A stretch of 64,000 nucleotides of DNA from Eleusine coracana subsp. coracana (taxonomy: Eukaryota > Streptophyta > Magnoliopsida > Poales > Poaceae), in NCBI GenBank assembly GCA_032690845.1, contig CM064427.1, forward strand, positions 10,861,501 to 10,925,500, given 5' to 3'. Made by a program: the position numbers and the translations under genes. The notes below the pieces were generated by a model that was not told the DNA's origin, did not search any database, and worked only from the letters and a program-made list of their open reading frames with translations. Positions 22,446-33,990 of the stretch are shown here, one piece after another. The number at the start of each line of letters is the position of its first letter. The first letter of the stretch is position 1.

Positions 22446-23665
22446 TATGTTAAAAACCATTAAAACTCTTACAATGGTGTGAGAGTCGTTTTACACTCCT
22501 AAATTTTACTCTTTCTCTCACCATCCTCTCTCTTCCACTAGAGTCGTCTCATAATCCCTTATTGGCTCCCACCTTCCATTAGAGTGCAGACCAAAAACAA
22601 AGTCAATGTGTTCTCTATATAGTACTTGCAAGTAAGTTATTATGAGAATTTTGTCAAAAATCATTTCATTTTTACTTAGCCACATAGCCCAACAAAAAGT
22701 AGACGTACTCACTAACATGTGCCTTTTTAGTTCTAGTTTCACCCCATTTAGCCACTACCCAAACATACCAGTTAAGCTTGAATGCAAACCAAAACAACAC
22801 TGGATTAGTCTTCATAAGAATTTAGCAAAATGATACTCAATGAAAAGATGTTGTATAATTTTTTCATGCATACAGAAACTACACATGTTACTATCATGCC
22901 AGTTCCTTTTTGCTAGATTAGTCTTTGTAAGAACGGTCCTTTACGCAAGTGCCACATAAAAATCTTTTGAGAGGCATCTTAACTTCTATAGTGTTCTATT
23001 TTTGACTACATTGTCATTGTTGAGAAGGGCAACTAAACATTAAAAATGTCAGTATTAATTAATTTCCACCTAAACCGATCATCATTACCATTCAACTGAA
23101 CATTCGCAATTTGAGATACGAGATAATACCAGTGGTATTGTTTGGAAAACCGTGGCTACCTTTATATGTTTTCTCCTAGCAATATTGTATAGTGTTGGGT
23201 ATTATATATGTTCTTAGGCTAGTATTCACTACCTTTTCATCCTTCCAAAACCTTAGTTGTTGTCCGTTATTAAGTTGGAAAAGTTCCAAAACTTAAGTAA
23301 GTGTCCTTTACATTCATTAAACCCAAGAAGAAATGCGAGTCTCCTAGCTTTCTTTCCACTTGCGTAATTGTAAGGTTTTTTAAATATTTATTTTTTAGCA
23401 AAGATTGCCATAGGTCACTTTTGTTAATTAGTTTGAACAACCATTTACTAAAAAGATATTGGGACCCCTTTCGGGATCTCGAAGAAAGACAACATAAACA
23501 TTGCAAGGCTCATGAGTACTGAAATTATTAAGTCCAAACAGCCTTCGATAGACAAAAATTTTCCTTTCCAACTGCTAAGCTTTTTCTCAATTTTTTCTCT
23601 ATCGTTTTCCAATCACCATTACTCAGTTTTATAAAATACATCGGGATGCCCAAGTACTTGAAAGG
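22446..23665 (-). pseudogene. LINE ORF2, C-terminal part
   Basis: Minus-strand remains of a plant L1-type LINE. At 22518-22742 it has the RT-associated C-terminal zinc-finger region (FCWAMWLSKNEMIFDK). At 23270-23506 it has SKWLFKLINKSDLWQSLLKNK and GDSHFFLGLMNVKD. At 23600-23665 it reads FKYLGIPMYF up to the solo-LTR insertion. Several stops and shifts make it dead. No poly-A tail is evident at the low-coordinate end, next to the Helitron-like terminus. Confidence 0.85.
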
Positions 23666-25610
23666 TGACAGGACCTTGATTTCGCCTAGAGAGGGGCTGA
23701 ATAGGTGAAACCTACAATTTTAAAACATAAAAAAGGATCAGCACAGAACCAGTCAGACCTGTTTTGGCAGGGAACACAAGAATGTTATTTGTAGACTCTA
23801 ACTCGAATCGATACTCGTAAAGTGCTCCAGTAGATGTTTCTTGCAGATGCACTTAGCCTCTGCACAACACAAACAAGCACACCCAAGTAGATCAAAGCGG
23901 AAGCATAATATAAGTTAGATAATAAAAAAGAGATGCAAACCGAACAAGCCGACATAAGTGTGTTTGCTTGTCGAAGTTTGAATTCACCCAATGAATCTTA
24001 TGCCTCTGTTGAGCAAGCTTGAGCTGCTCAAAAGCCAACTCTAAGCCGGATCTCTTTCAACCACTTTTCCTGATCCACTAGCTTGATCTTTTTTCTTGTG
24101 GAGGCAAGTTCGCAACCCTCACAAACTGGTATGTGGTTCACCACAACTTGGGAGCTTATGGGTAATGCCTAGCCGTCTAGAAGGCTTCACTACTGAGAGT
24201 AAAAAATGCTACAAAGTTTGCTTGACGTAGCCACAAAGTGCTCAAGGCTTGGATTGCTCACAAATGCTCACTTAGCTCAAATCTCTCAACCCTACTCAAA
24301 TATTTTAACCAAATCACTCAAGTCCAACAAAGAGGTGTTGGGGAGAGCTCAATATGGCCATTGGTATGTTTTGAGATGCTCTAGAATCAACATCACACGA
24401 AGGAGGGGCAAGAGGGGTATTTAAACCTGTTACCAAAAACTAGTCGTTGGCTCTGTCAAACAAAACTAGTTTGACCGATTTCAGAAACTGGCTTGACGTG
24501 TTTCTGACCAACACACATATCTACACAAGGCACTCCACTCCAAACTATTTGATCTCACCTTACCAATAACTTAACATGGGACATTAAACAAGGTCTACAA
24601 GACTACCACACTCAAAACAGAGCCAAAACCCTAAATGCCCAAAATTGGTTTGGTCTGTTTGCTAAACTAGTCAGACCTATTTTGTGCAGATCAGCACATC
24701 GACACAGTTAGGTTTCAAGGTCTTTTTCTCATGGATTCAATCATAGGAATTAAGCACTTTAGACTTTATCAAAACACAATGATGCATTCCCCTGATAGAA
24801 CGGCAAACCTATACTTGCCTCTTGTGATTGTAGTGATCAAGATTTAAAACAAAAGTACATTTCATGCTTCTTGTGCTTGTAGTGTTCATACTTGCCTCTT
24901 TATCTTTTATCACTTTATTGGGGCTATCAACATGTTTATCACTTGAGCATATCCACTTCAAGCTGATGACTATGGTTAATGAATTCATTAAGTCAATATT
25001 GCACTTTTCATCCATAGATCACCTTGTCTTCTTGTTTTAACAAATTATTGACACTTCAAAACATATGGTTCTTCATGGCTAGTTTGATCCATTAGAATCA
25101 ACTCTACTTTCTCTTTTCTATCACATAGGTCCTTCAACACCAAACCTCTTGGTTGCCCTTCTCCAATATATGGTCCGCCATAGTCAAGTTATGTTATTTC
25201 TTCAACAACTTGTCATACTTATCCATTCATATCCTTGTGCCTACAATATGTCCACTTTTGACTAGCTTCTTTTGTCTTGTTGAATTTGATTGATACTTTC
25301 ACAATAAGAGATGTCCATCTTCACTTTGCATATATCATTAAAGAGAGATATCAAGATGCGATCATACAATACAGTCATGTCTCTCTCTCTCTCTCTCATT
25401 CATGCTCACTTGTTCATTATACATCACATATCTTTGTCTTATGGAACATGTGATCTCATACAAATAGTATCCATAAGCTTGTCTTTGAATGATTGTCCAC
25501 AATGGTATTACTATATAATTCCTACTCATCATCTCAATAAATATATTAGACCTTTAATAGTTTTGTCAATCAACTCACCAAAACCCACTAGGGGCCTAGA
25601 TGTACTTTCA
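23666..25610 (-). mobile_element. Solo LTR in the LINE (1945 bp)
   Basis: On the minus strand it begins TGAAAGTACATCTAGGCCCC and ends TCAAGGTCCTGTCA. Target duplication AAAGG is perfect (23661-23665, 25611-25615). Word pairs of the type AAACTAGTCAGACCTGTTT lie at 24463-24503 and 24642-24682, with a single copy at 23746-23764. A (TC)n run is at 25380-25398. No genes. Confidence 0.9.
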
Positions 25611-25920
25611 AAAGGGTAAGTACCTAGTTTGCACCCAAATAATTATGCATACTAAGTTTCATATTCTCTTGCTAGGCAAAAGAAGAAAATCTCGCTCTTA
25701 TCAAAGTTGATTTTAAGACCTGACAGTAGTTCAAAAACACATAGAAACAACTTCATATTTATGGCTTTTTCAATATCATGGTTCATAAAGAGAATCGTGT
25801 CATCCGCATATTGTAAGATGGATAAGCCTCCATCAACAAGGTGTTGCACAACACAAACAACTTGTCCATTCTATTAATTAATATTGCCAACATATCAACA
25901 ACAATGTTAAACAGATGGGT
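25611..25920 (-). pseudogene. LINE ORF2, reverse transcriptase palm
   Basis: This holds the catalytic RT motif in GGLSILQYADDTILF (about 25795-25840; YADD carries the two catalytic Asp), LSGLKINFDKSEIF, and at its low end FGCKLGTYP, which rejoins FKYLG across the solo LTR. Upstream the motif NIVVDMLAILINRMDK ends at the next insertion (25920). Confidence 0.9.
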
Positions 25921-28169
25921 TGAAAAGTATAGGTCTATAGCCTTGACTTAAATGATGAGTTTTGGTGATAGATGACAATGATTATTAGAACTAACCTTTT
26001 GTATGAATCTGTGAGCTTTCATGTGTATGGTTAGGTTTCGATATCAAGCTAAAAGGTCAAGCTATGAAATCAAGCTAAAACATTGATATCAAGTGTTGAG
26101 AGGTCACATGTTGAGAATGAACATATTATAATTGATGAAGACGCTTGACAAGAGATCATGATATGAATTGATGAAGATAACGATGAAATGATTATCACTC
26201 TTGCTTGAAGAATTCAAGATACATCATGGAAGGTGATTGAATATCAAGAGTTGATTGATAATTCGAAGATGAGTGACCATTAACATAAGAAAAGAATCAA
26301 GACTTGAGAAAGTGAAAAATATCAACTTGGTGATCAAAATGATAGTGAGCATATTGATGGTGATGGATAGAAAATAGTATTACATGGAAAGGTGGTGAAG
26401 GTTGAGCAAGACTTGGCTGCGATGGACCATGCAAGGGTGAAGGGCAAGCAAGAGGCTTGGCGCCAAAGGACCAAAGGCAATGGTGAAAAGCAAGTGAAGG
26501 CTTAACGTGATGAACCATGAAAGCCCATGTGAAGCTATGAATTATCCTCATCACTCATTTGATGGAAATAAGAACCATGGACACTTCATATGTTAATGAA
26601 TATCATGCTAGATCAGAAGTGAATATTCGCACAAGGCTAAGGTATAAATGATAGGATTTTTCTTTTTCCGGTCTTGATGATTAGTGGAGAAAGACCGGGT
26701 TGATAGAATAGTTTGCCGTACTATTAAGAGGGATCTAGATGATCACTTGATTTCTACCATAGTTTTAGAAGCTCAATCTTGCATATGCATAATCTCCTTG
26801 ACATGGTGCCAATATTTGCAAATGTGTTTTGCAAATGATTGAGGCTCATGTGTATTCCTTGAAGGTTGATCTTTGGATAATATTTTGTCTTTGCTCCACT
26901 GTGTTTGGAGTCAAGCAATCAGTAGGGATGTGTAGCCCTCTGAATTATCTTTCCGGAATGTCCAAGATCATGAAAATTGGAGTTAAGAGTCAAAAGTTAT
27001 GACCATTTCTGTGAAGGTTGGTCGTGCTGAAAAATGGGTGGCGATCCGACCACCCGTACTACACGGTCTGGCCGCAGAAGTCCAGAGAGTTCAGTCCCGA
27101 GAGTGCTTGTGGCGGTCTGACCGCCAGGGCCTCATGCTCTGACCGCCAGAGGTCGAAAAACAGCTGTAATGGCTAGTTTTCTAGCCATTAGTTCGAATGG
27201 CGGTCTGACCGTGGTTTGAGTGTGCTCTGGTTGAGAAAACAAAGCTTCTCGGGTTGACCAAAGGTAACGGCTAGTTTTATTGGTGTAGCCTATATATACC
27301 CTATTTCCTGCGGCTTGGGAGGAAGCTAGACACCCCATTGAACATCATTGAGCTAGAAAAGAGTCCTCCCACATATTTATGCATGTGTTGCATCAAATAG
27401 AGGGTGAGAGGAAAGATTAGAGTGCATTTGTATTGTTGATTAAGCTTTAAGCAAATTGGTGGGAGACAAGTGTGTCTTGGGTTGTTACTCTTGGACGTTG
27501 CCGCCTCCTAGACGGCTTGGTGGCTTGAAACCGTGAGCCCTTTAAGAAGATTGTGAAGGTGACCCGGTGTTCTTGTGAGAAGTCTTGTGCTCACCTCGCC
27601 GGAGTGGTGAAGGGTAGCTCTAGTGGAATCGAGGTTTGGAGAATTTCAAGGGATTGATTTGGCTTAAGATCAAGTTGCTCTTGTGTGAGCCCTTCTTGTT
27701 AAAGAAGTGCATACTTGATAGAGAAGCAAATCAAAGGATTAAATCTACCTCAACATGGATTAGGGGTGAACGTCAAGTTACCGAGATCACGGTAAAAAAA
27801 TTGGTGTCTCCCTTGTGATTTGTCTATTTATGATCTTTTAATTTATGCTCTATATATTCTTGCAATCTTATTTACATAAAGTTTAAGTTACTTTTTTAGT
27901 TGTGATATCTATCTAGTCTTTTACTTGTGCTTCTCTTATTCATGCAATTTATCTTACTAGAACTATTTTGCTCTCATCTCACCAAAGAATTGCAAACCCT
28001 TGACTTGGGTATTAGAGTGATGCGCTTCTCTTGTGTATCAATTAAAAGAATAGCTCTATTTATATTGCTATGATCAATTGTTTTAAATTCTATAATTATT
28101 TTTGATCGGGTAGCAATTAGAATTGAAACCGTCTATTCATCCCCCTCTAGTCGGTATCCTGGATCCTCA
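25921..28169 (+). mobile_element. Solo LTR in the LINE (2249 bp)
   Basis: It starts TGAAAAGTATAGG and ends TATCCTGGATCCTCA, flanked by a perfect TGGGT duplication (25916-25920, 28170-28174). A CCCCCTCTAG motif near the end resembles the other SIRE-type LTRs. Three pairs of GGCGGTCTGACCGCC-type words lie at 27040-27234, and a TATATATA box at 27290-27297 lies shortly downstream. No genes. Confidence 0.88.
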
Positions 28170-28960
28170 TGGGTCAGAGTGGATCTCCCAGCCTTAGACC
28201 CTTTATGGTTTGGAATTTTGGCCTATCTAATCGTTCACCTTAATTCTCACAAGGCCACCCTCAACGAAGGCATTGATCCAATTATACCACGTGTTGAAAA
28301 ATCCCTTCATTCCTAATGTTTGTTGTACAAAATCCCACCTAACCTTGTCATAGGCTTTCTAAAAGTCTATCTTAAAATGAATTTCACTTTGTTTTGTCGG
28401 ATGTAGCACATGAATAGTTTCGTGCAGCACAACTATATCATACATGATATTTCTACCTGGGATAAATGCGGTTTGAGTGGTGTGCCACACTAGATATTCT
28501 ATTAGTAGCCACTTTGGCGAAAATTTTGAAGCTGTCATTTAACAAGAAAATTGGTCTATATTATTGTATCTTCAACACTTCTCTACATTTGGGCAACAAA
28601 ATGATGGTTCCAAAACTAAGACTAAAGAGAGGAAGGGTGCCTTAATGAAATTCATTAAATAATCTCATGAGGTCATTTTTAATTATTTCTTAAAAAGCTT
28701 GGTAAAATTCTACCGGGAATCCATCCGGTCTCAAGAGTCTTATTACGTTCTATCTGAAATAAAGTGTGCTTTACTCGAGTCTCATCCAGAGTAAAGCTAG
28801 AGCTATCTGGTGAACCAAAGAGACCTTTGTAGTATGTAGCAATATATTTTTTTAGTTCATATTCTCCACTAATAACTTGATCCCCATCATAAAGTTGGAA
28901 GATTCTTATTTTCCTATGCTTGCCATTAGCTATCAATTGGAAGTATTTGGCTTAATTGCA
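28170..28960 (-). pseudogene. LINE ORF2, N-terminal RT part, 5' truncated
   Basis: It reads KYFQLIANGKHRKIRIFQL, then YYKGLFGSPDSSSFTLDE, degenerate RT blocks, and KGLRLGDPL just before the solo LTR. The endonuclease domain and ORF1 are missing. The match ends near 28960, as expected for 5'-truncated LINE insertion. Bases 28961-29196 hold nothing I recognise. Confidence 0.82.
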
Positions 28961-29199
28961 CAATCCACACCATAAATCAATATTTGCTTGACATCTCACC
29001 CCATAAGTACCTTGGACATACGCTCACTTTCACGAAACCGAAGGTTTTAGGCAGACAAACGCTTGGGTGACGGTAAGCGTGGTTAAGGAGCACTTTCTTG
29101 TGCTTTTTCTGACACTTAAAAGACTATTAGTGGACGAGGCTGTTATGGGCGATGGCAAATGAGGGTGCACTATGGCTGCTGCTACTAGTTTTTGGGCTA

Positions 29200-30165
29200 A
29201 GGTCCTGTTTGTTTCAGCTTATAATCTGTTTAGATTAAATAATCTAAGAGGTAAACAAACAGCTAGATTATTTTGCCACATTAAATATTCCACACCTCAG
29301 ATTATAACAATCCAATAATCTACTCAGGATGTGTTTATTTTGTATTATTTTGATAAAAGACCCACTATTCATGCTAAGTTGAGGAAAATTACCTGCAATT
29401 GCCATCAGGAAAAAGAAACACCGACTGTTCCCATTCGACACCCCAGGCGTGACCCCTTCACCTTGGTTCTTCTTCCTCCTTGGTCTTCTCTTTCTCTCCT
29501 CTTGAACCCTAACAAATTCAACGAGATCAGGGCGTAATCTGGCCGAGATGGATCAAAACGGCGGCAAAGATGCGGAGGAGAACCTCTCGCAAGCCTTGGC
29601 CTACCAGAAGTCATTGCAGCGCAATCTATTTTGCTCCGAGAAGAAGAACAGGGTGGCATAGCTGGGTGTGACGCTGCATAGACCATGCCGCGCGGGGGTG
29701 TCTTGGGTCACGTGCGTGAACCCCTTGGAGTTGGCAACAGGGGCCATCTCGGTCGTGGTGCCGCCAGTGCCCCTGGAATAGGCAAGACAACTGGGAGATG
29801 AAGAAGGTGCCATGAATATCTTACGTGATGAAATTGCTAATGTATTATTTGCTAGGAGAATGTAATTTAATTTTCTTTAGAATATTTGTATAAACCCTAA
29901 AGTTGTATGATATATTTGGACTACTTTCATTTGATTTGGTACTATACCAATCTATTTCAAGTGTTCAAAGTATTTAAATGTTTACAACAAAAGAAATAGG
30001 CCATCTCAAATAGTCAAGGGTATTATTGTCTTCTTACAGCAAAAACAATTTAAACTAGCTTAAATAATCTAGGAAAACAAACATATCCTTCATATTCATT
30101 AATTTAACTTAAATAATCTATTACTAGAATCCATTAATTAATCTAGTGCAGAAACAAACTGGCTC
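29200..30165. mobile_element. TIR element (PIF/Harbinger-like), 966 bp, with gene fragment
   Basis: Ends GGTCCTGTTTGTTTCAGC and inverted GAGCCAGTTTGTTTCTGC are imperfect TIRs. TAA flanks both sides (29197-29199, 30166-30168), the 3-bp target typical of PIF/Harbinger. It lacks a transposase, so it is non-autonomous. A GC-rich gene-like block sits inside (29440-29800). Confidence 0.72.
29547..29660 (+). pseudogene. Gene fragment captured in the TIR element
   Basis: An ATG at 29547, preceded by a leader-like pyrimidine stretch, opens MDQNGGKDAEENLSQALAYQ and a basic stretch, then stops at 29658. Composition contrasts with the A/T-rich flanks. The parent gene is not recognised. Confidence 0.4.
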
Positions 30166-30317
30166 TAAGTCAACTCTGATATCGGTTGTATCACTACCAT
30201 AAAACGGGCATGTAGTGGCCGTAGCCCAAAGGTCGTAGCGGGGCAGCCCAAAGTGAGCCGTCGCTACTGAGACTAGGGGGCCTGCCGCATTGTGAGCCGC
30301 CGCTACAGAGCCTCTTA

Positions 30318-30439
30318 TAACGGCGGTTGACATTGTCAACCGCTGTTATAAATGACCCAGGTTTATAGCGGCGGTTGACAATGTCAACAACTGCTATTTA
30401 GAGCATAGTAGCGGTGGTTGATAATTCTAACCACCGCTA
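30318..30439 (+). repeat. Left subterminal dyad repeats of the CACTA
   Basis: Three 31-bp imperfect palindromes at 30318-30348, 30366-30396 and 30409-30439 have arms TAGCGGCGGTTGA and inverted TCAACCGCCGCTA. In En/Spm such subterminal repeats bind the element's TNPA protein. Confidence 0.85.
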
Positions 30440-30902
30440 CAAAATATCCAGGCTATAAATAGAGTGTTCCGACAGCTCCCCGTTTTACTTGAACAGTAGC
30501 GGCCTAAAAATTTGGACAAATCACGAAAATCAAGGGGGAAGGTTTTGAGTTCGTTCTTTTTTTTTTGCAGAAATTTGATCTTTGAGATAAGGGGAACTCA
30601 TCCCATAGGTTTTTTTTTGTCTCTCATTTTGAAATCAAGTTGAATTTTGGGTTTTAAGTTTGTTAGGTTTTCATCAAATTTTAGCTAAACTCTTTTGATT
30701 TGGATCGTTCTATTGGGTTGTAATTGAAGTTTATAAAGGCATACATCATCTATTTTCATCACTACATAAAAAATTATTATATATAGCTTGTTTTATGTCA
30801 ACGGGAATCTGGATCTAGTTTAGTTTTTAGAAGAGAGAGAATGTAGTATTAGGGCAAGAGGGATGTTAAATTTTTTATTATTTCTTAATATAAGTTAATT
30901 AA

Positions 30903-31127
30903 TATATAAAATAATTTGATGTTTGTTTTATTTTACCTTGTATAATATTTCTCACTTTATATAATTTATTTTTCAATGTTTATATATTTAGTGAATATTT
31001 AAATTTTTTCTTACACATAATTAATTAATTAATATCTAATATTTTTTGAATAGATGATGATAAAAGTTAAATAAAATATAAAATAATTTGATGTTTGTTT
31101 CATTTTTTCTTGCATAATATTTCTCAC

Positions 31128-31131
<4 letters not shown>
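30903..31131 (+). repeat. Local direct duplication of about 57 bp
   Basis: 30903-30960 and 31076-31131 share the stretch ATAAAATAATTTGATGTTTG and its continuation to TTTCTCACTT, about 173 bp apart. A/T-rich and non-coding. Confidence 0.7.
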
Positions 31132-31184
<53 letters not shown>

Positions 31185-31377
31185 ATCTGGTATTTAACGC
31201 AGCGCGCTAAATAGCTATTTCGCACCCCGACCCGCAGCCGTAAATGTTTTATCGCCTGACCATAGAATTTACACCTCGTAACCATAAATATTTTCCACAA
31301 CCATAAATCTTTTCAGTCATAACCATAAAAAAACTGTAGATCATCCCCGCACCCATAAAATTATATATATATTATAC

Positions 31378-31410
<33 letters not shown>
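31131..31410 (+). repeat. (AT)n tracts flanking a 179-bp unique block
   Basis: (AT)n at 31131-31181 and an AT/TTAT tract at 31361-31410 bracket a block (31182-31360) of normal composition, with repeated CCATAAA phrases. The layout resembles MITE-like elements that insert into TA microsatellites. Confidence 0.6.
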
Positions 31411-31412
<2 letters not shown>

Positions 31413-33990
31413 TTTCCGTTCAAGGTTGTTCGCGATGGATAGATCTTAGATGTACGAGGCGCCAAGACCGAGTCCAATATTTTTACGCGAAGTCTCCAAA
31501 TTCGTCCAAGGGGCCGCACAACATGCTCGACGTGAACGGACGATCGATATATATTGTCCGTGTTTTGATTGCAAGAATCAGAAGTTGTGGAATGATATAG
31601 AGGTAATCAAATCACACTTGGTGTGGAGGGGTTTTGTTGAAGGGTATACGAGGTGGACAAAACATGGTGAGAACAGTGTGGTCGATATGGAATTTGATGA
31701 GCATATTGAAGTTGATGTCGAGGCTATCAATTCACCTGGTGCAGATGCGACGGAGTCGCCTGGTGAATCTGATTTTGATGTTGAGGAGTTGTTATGTCAC
31801 ATTGAGCCATAGGTGTTGATCAATGCCGGTACAACTAAAGGACTTGATAATTTTCATAGAATAGAGAAAGAATCAAAGGATCCATTATATGATGAATCTA
31901 AGAGATGTGGTAAATGGTTCACCGTGTTGCGTACTGTACTTGAGCTGATGAAGCTGAAGGCCATGCGTGGCTTGTCGCACGCAAGTTTCACGGATTTGTT
32001 GGAACTTATTTTCGATGCGCCGCCGAAGCCCAACTTGTTGCCAAGGATAACATACCTTGCTAAGAAGCTGATTTCCCTACTTTCATTGGGCGTGCAAAAA
32101 ATTCACGCGTGCCCAAATCATTGCATATTGTATCGAAAGGAGCATCAGGACGCTGTGAGATGTCCAAGGTGCAAACACAGTCGTTATAAGAGGAACAACA
32201 ATTGTGACGCCAATGGTGCCATGAAGAATACAACTAAGGGGAGAAAGAAGAAAAGAAGTTCTATCATCGATGATAGCGATGATAGTTAGGTTTCTGCCTT
32301 AGTCATTTGGTACTTACTCGTGGTCGATCACATCAGACGCTTGTTCGACAACCCTAGGGATGCGGCAATGATGACATGCCATGCACGCCAGGGAGACGGT
32401 AAGCTCAGGCATCTCGCAGATGGAACATAGTGGAAAAAGTTTTATGTGGATCATCGAGACTTTTCTAATAAGAAAAGGAACTTACGGTTTGTATTGAGTA
32501 CAGACTGGATGAACCCGTTCGGTCAAATGAGGAATCCGCATAGCACTTGGCCAGTGATACTAGCAATGTAAAACATTACACCATGGTTATGCCATAAGCG
32601 TAAGTACCTACTGCTGACCACTCTTATATCTGGGCCCAAAGAACCTAGTAACGACATAGAAGTGTTCATGGTACCATTGTTCGAAGACCTGCAAAAACTA
32701 TGGTTGGAGCGGGTCCGTATATGGGGATGAGTATCTAAGAGAGTACTTCACGCTTAGAGAAATTATTTTTTGCACGGTAAGTGATTCCCCGGCACTAAGG
32801 GCGCTATCGAGGCAAGTCAAAGAAAAGGCGACCTATTCTGTATGTGTTAATGATACATCATATGTGTATCTTCCAGCATCCCAAAAGCTAGTGTATATGC
32901 GAAACCGTCGATTCTTACCAGCAAAGTTGAGAACGACATAGAAGCTCGATGTTGGACTGGCAGGGTCGTGTTTGACCTTGTTAAAAACATCAGTGATGTT
33001 TTTGGAAAGCCAGTGAAGGGAGTCAAAAAGGCAAAAGGTCTCAAGTCGTTTAAGGAGAAATCTATTTTCTTCATATATTTCAATTATTGGAAAGAATTGG
33101 AAGTTAATCATGCCTTCAACTGGATGCATATTAGGAAGGGTGTATTTGACATTAGTAGCGGACTTATACTCGACCAACCTAGTAAGACAAAGGATGAACT
33201 CAACGCACGTAGAGATCTTGTACTGATGGGAATAAGACCAGAGCTCCATCCGCAAGAAAAAGCGAATGGAAATTACTTTCTCCCCCCGGCAACCTACACA
33301 GTTACGATTGAAGAGAAAACAACATTCTAGAAGTGCCTCAATGGGATTAAAGTACCGACGGATTTCTCATTGAATATCAAAAAACTTGAAACATGGAAGA
33401 GTTAAAGATAAGTGGGTACAACACTCATGATTGCCACATAATGCTTTCAGTGTTTCTCCCTATTGCTATCAAAGTTGTTAACTCGCCATGGCTGAAGTTG
33501 GTTGTAACTCGCCTTAGCTACTTCTTTAACGCGGTATCAAAGAAGGTTACTACTGAAGACGAGTTAAATGACCTATGAATCCACATGAAGGAAACAATGT
33601 GCATACTTGAGATGATCTTCCCTCCATCCTTTTTTGATACCATGGAACACTTCATGATTCATATTATTGACCAGATCTCTGCATTAGGCCCCGTCTACCT
33701 ACATCAAATGTTTCCATTTGAGAGGTTCATGTATATATTGAAACGCTATGTACGTACTCGTTCACATCCAGAGGGTTCTATGATCAAGGGCTACATAACT
33801 GAGGAGATCATCGAATGTTGATGGTAGCAGATCAATTGGTCTCCCCGTGTCTCGTCATGAGGGTAGATTATCTAGAAAGGTACAAAAGGACGTAGATCGT
33901 TCATCGATCATGAATTCAAATGAGTGGACCAAGCACATTTCAGAGTATTGCAACAGACGTAGATTGTGGGACCATACTTTGAATAATTTG
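31409..33990 (+). pseudogene. CACTA transposase (TNP2 type), decayed
   Basis: TNP2/TNPD is the CACTA transposase acting with TNPA at the ends. Order: transposase-associated N-terminal domain at 31450-31670 (CPCFDCKNQK, then WRGFVEGYTRWTKHGE), and start of the TNP2 domain at 31813-32290 (ACPNHCILYRKEHQDAVRCP). The core at 32300-32830 is broken by stops (PWLCHKRKYLLLTTLISGPK). Then 32968-33330 (MGIRPELHP) and the C-terminal DUF4218 region at 33393-33990 (FPPSFFDTMEHFMIH, PFERFMYILKRYVRTRSHPE, SRHEGRL). At least six stops or shifts are visible. Confidence 0.88.

Noticed and set aside
25380..25398. (TC)n tract as a regulatory GAGA site
   Set aside because: A simple microsatellite inside a solo LTR; no support beyond composition.
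31631..31819. Alternative frame overlapping the CACTA transposase-associated domain
   Set aside because: Out of frame with the recognisable domain.
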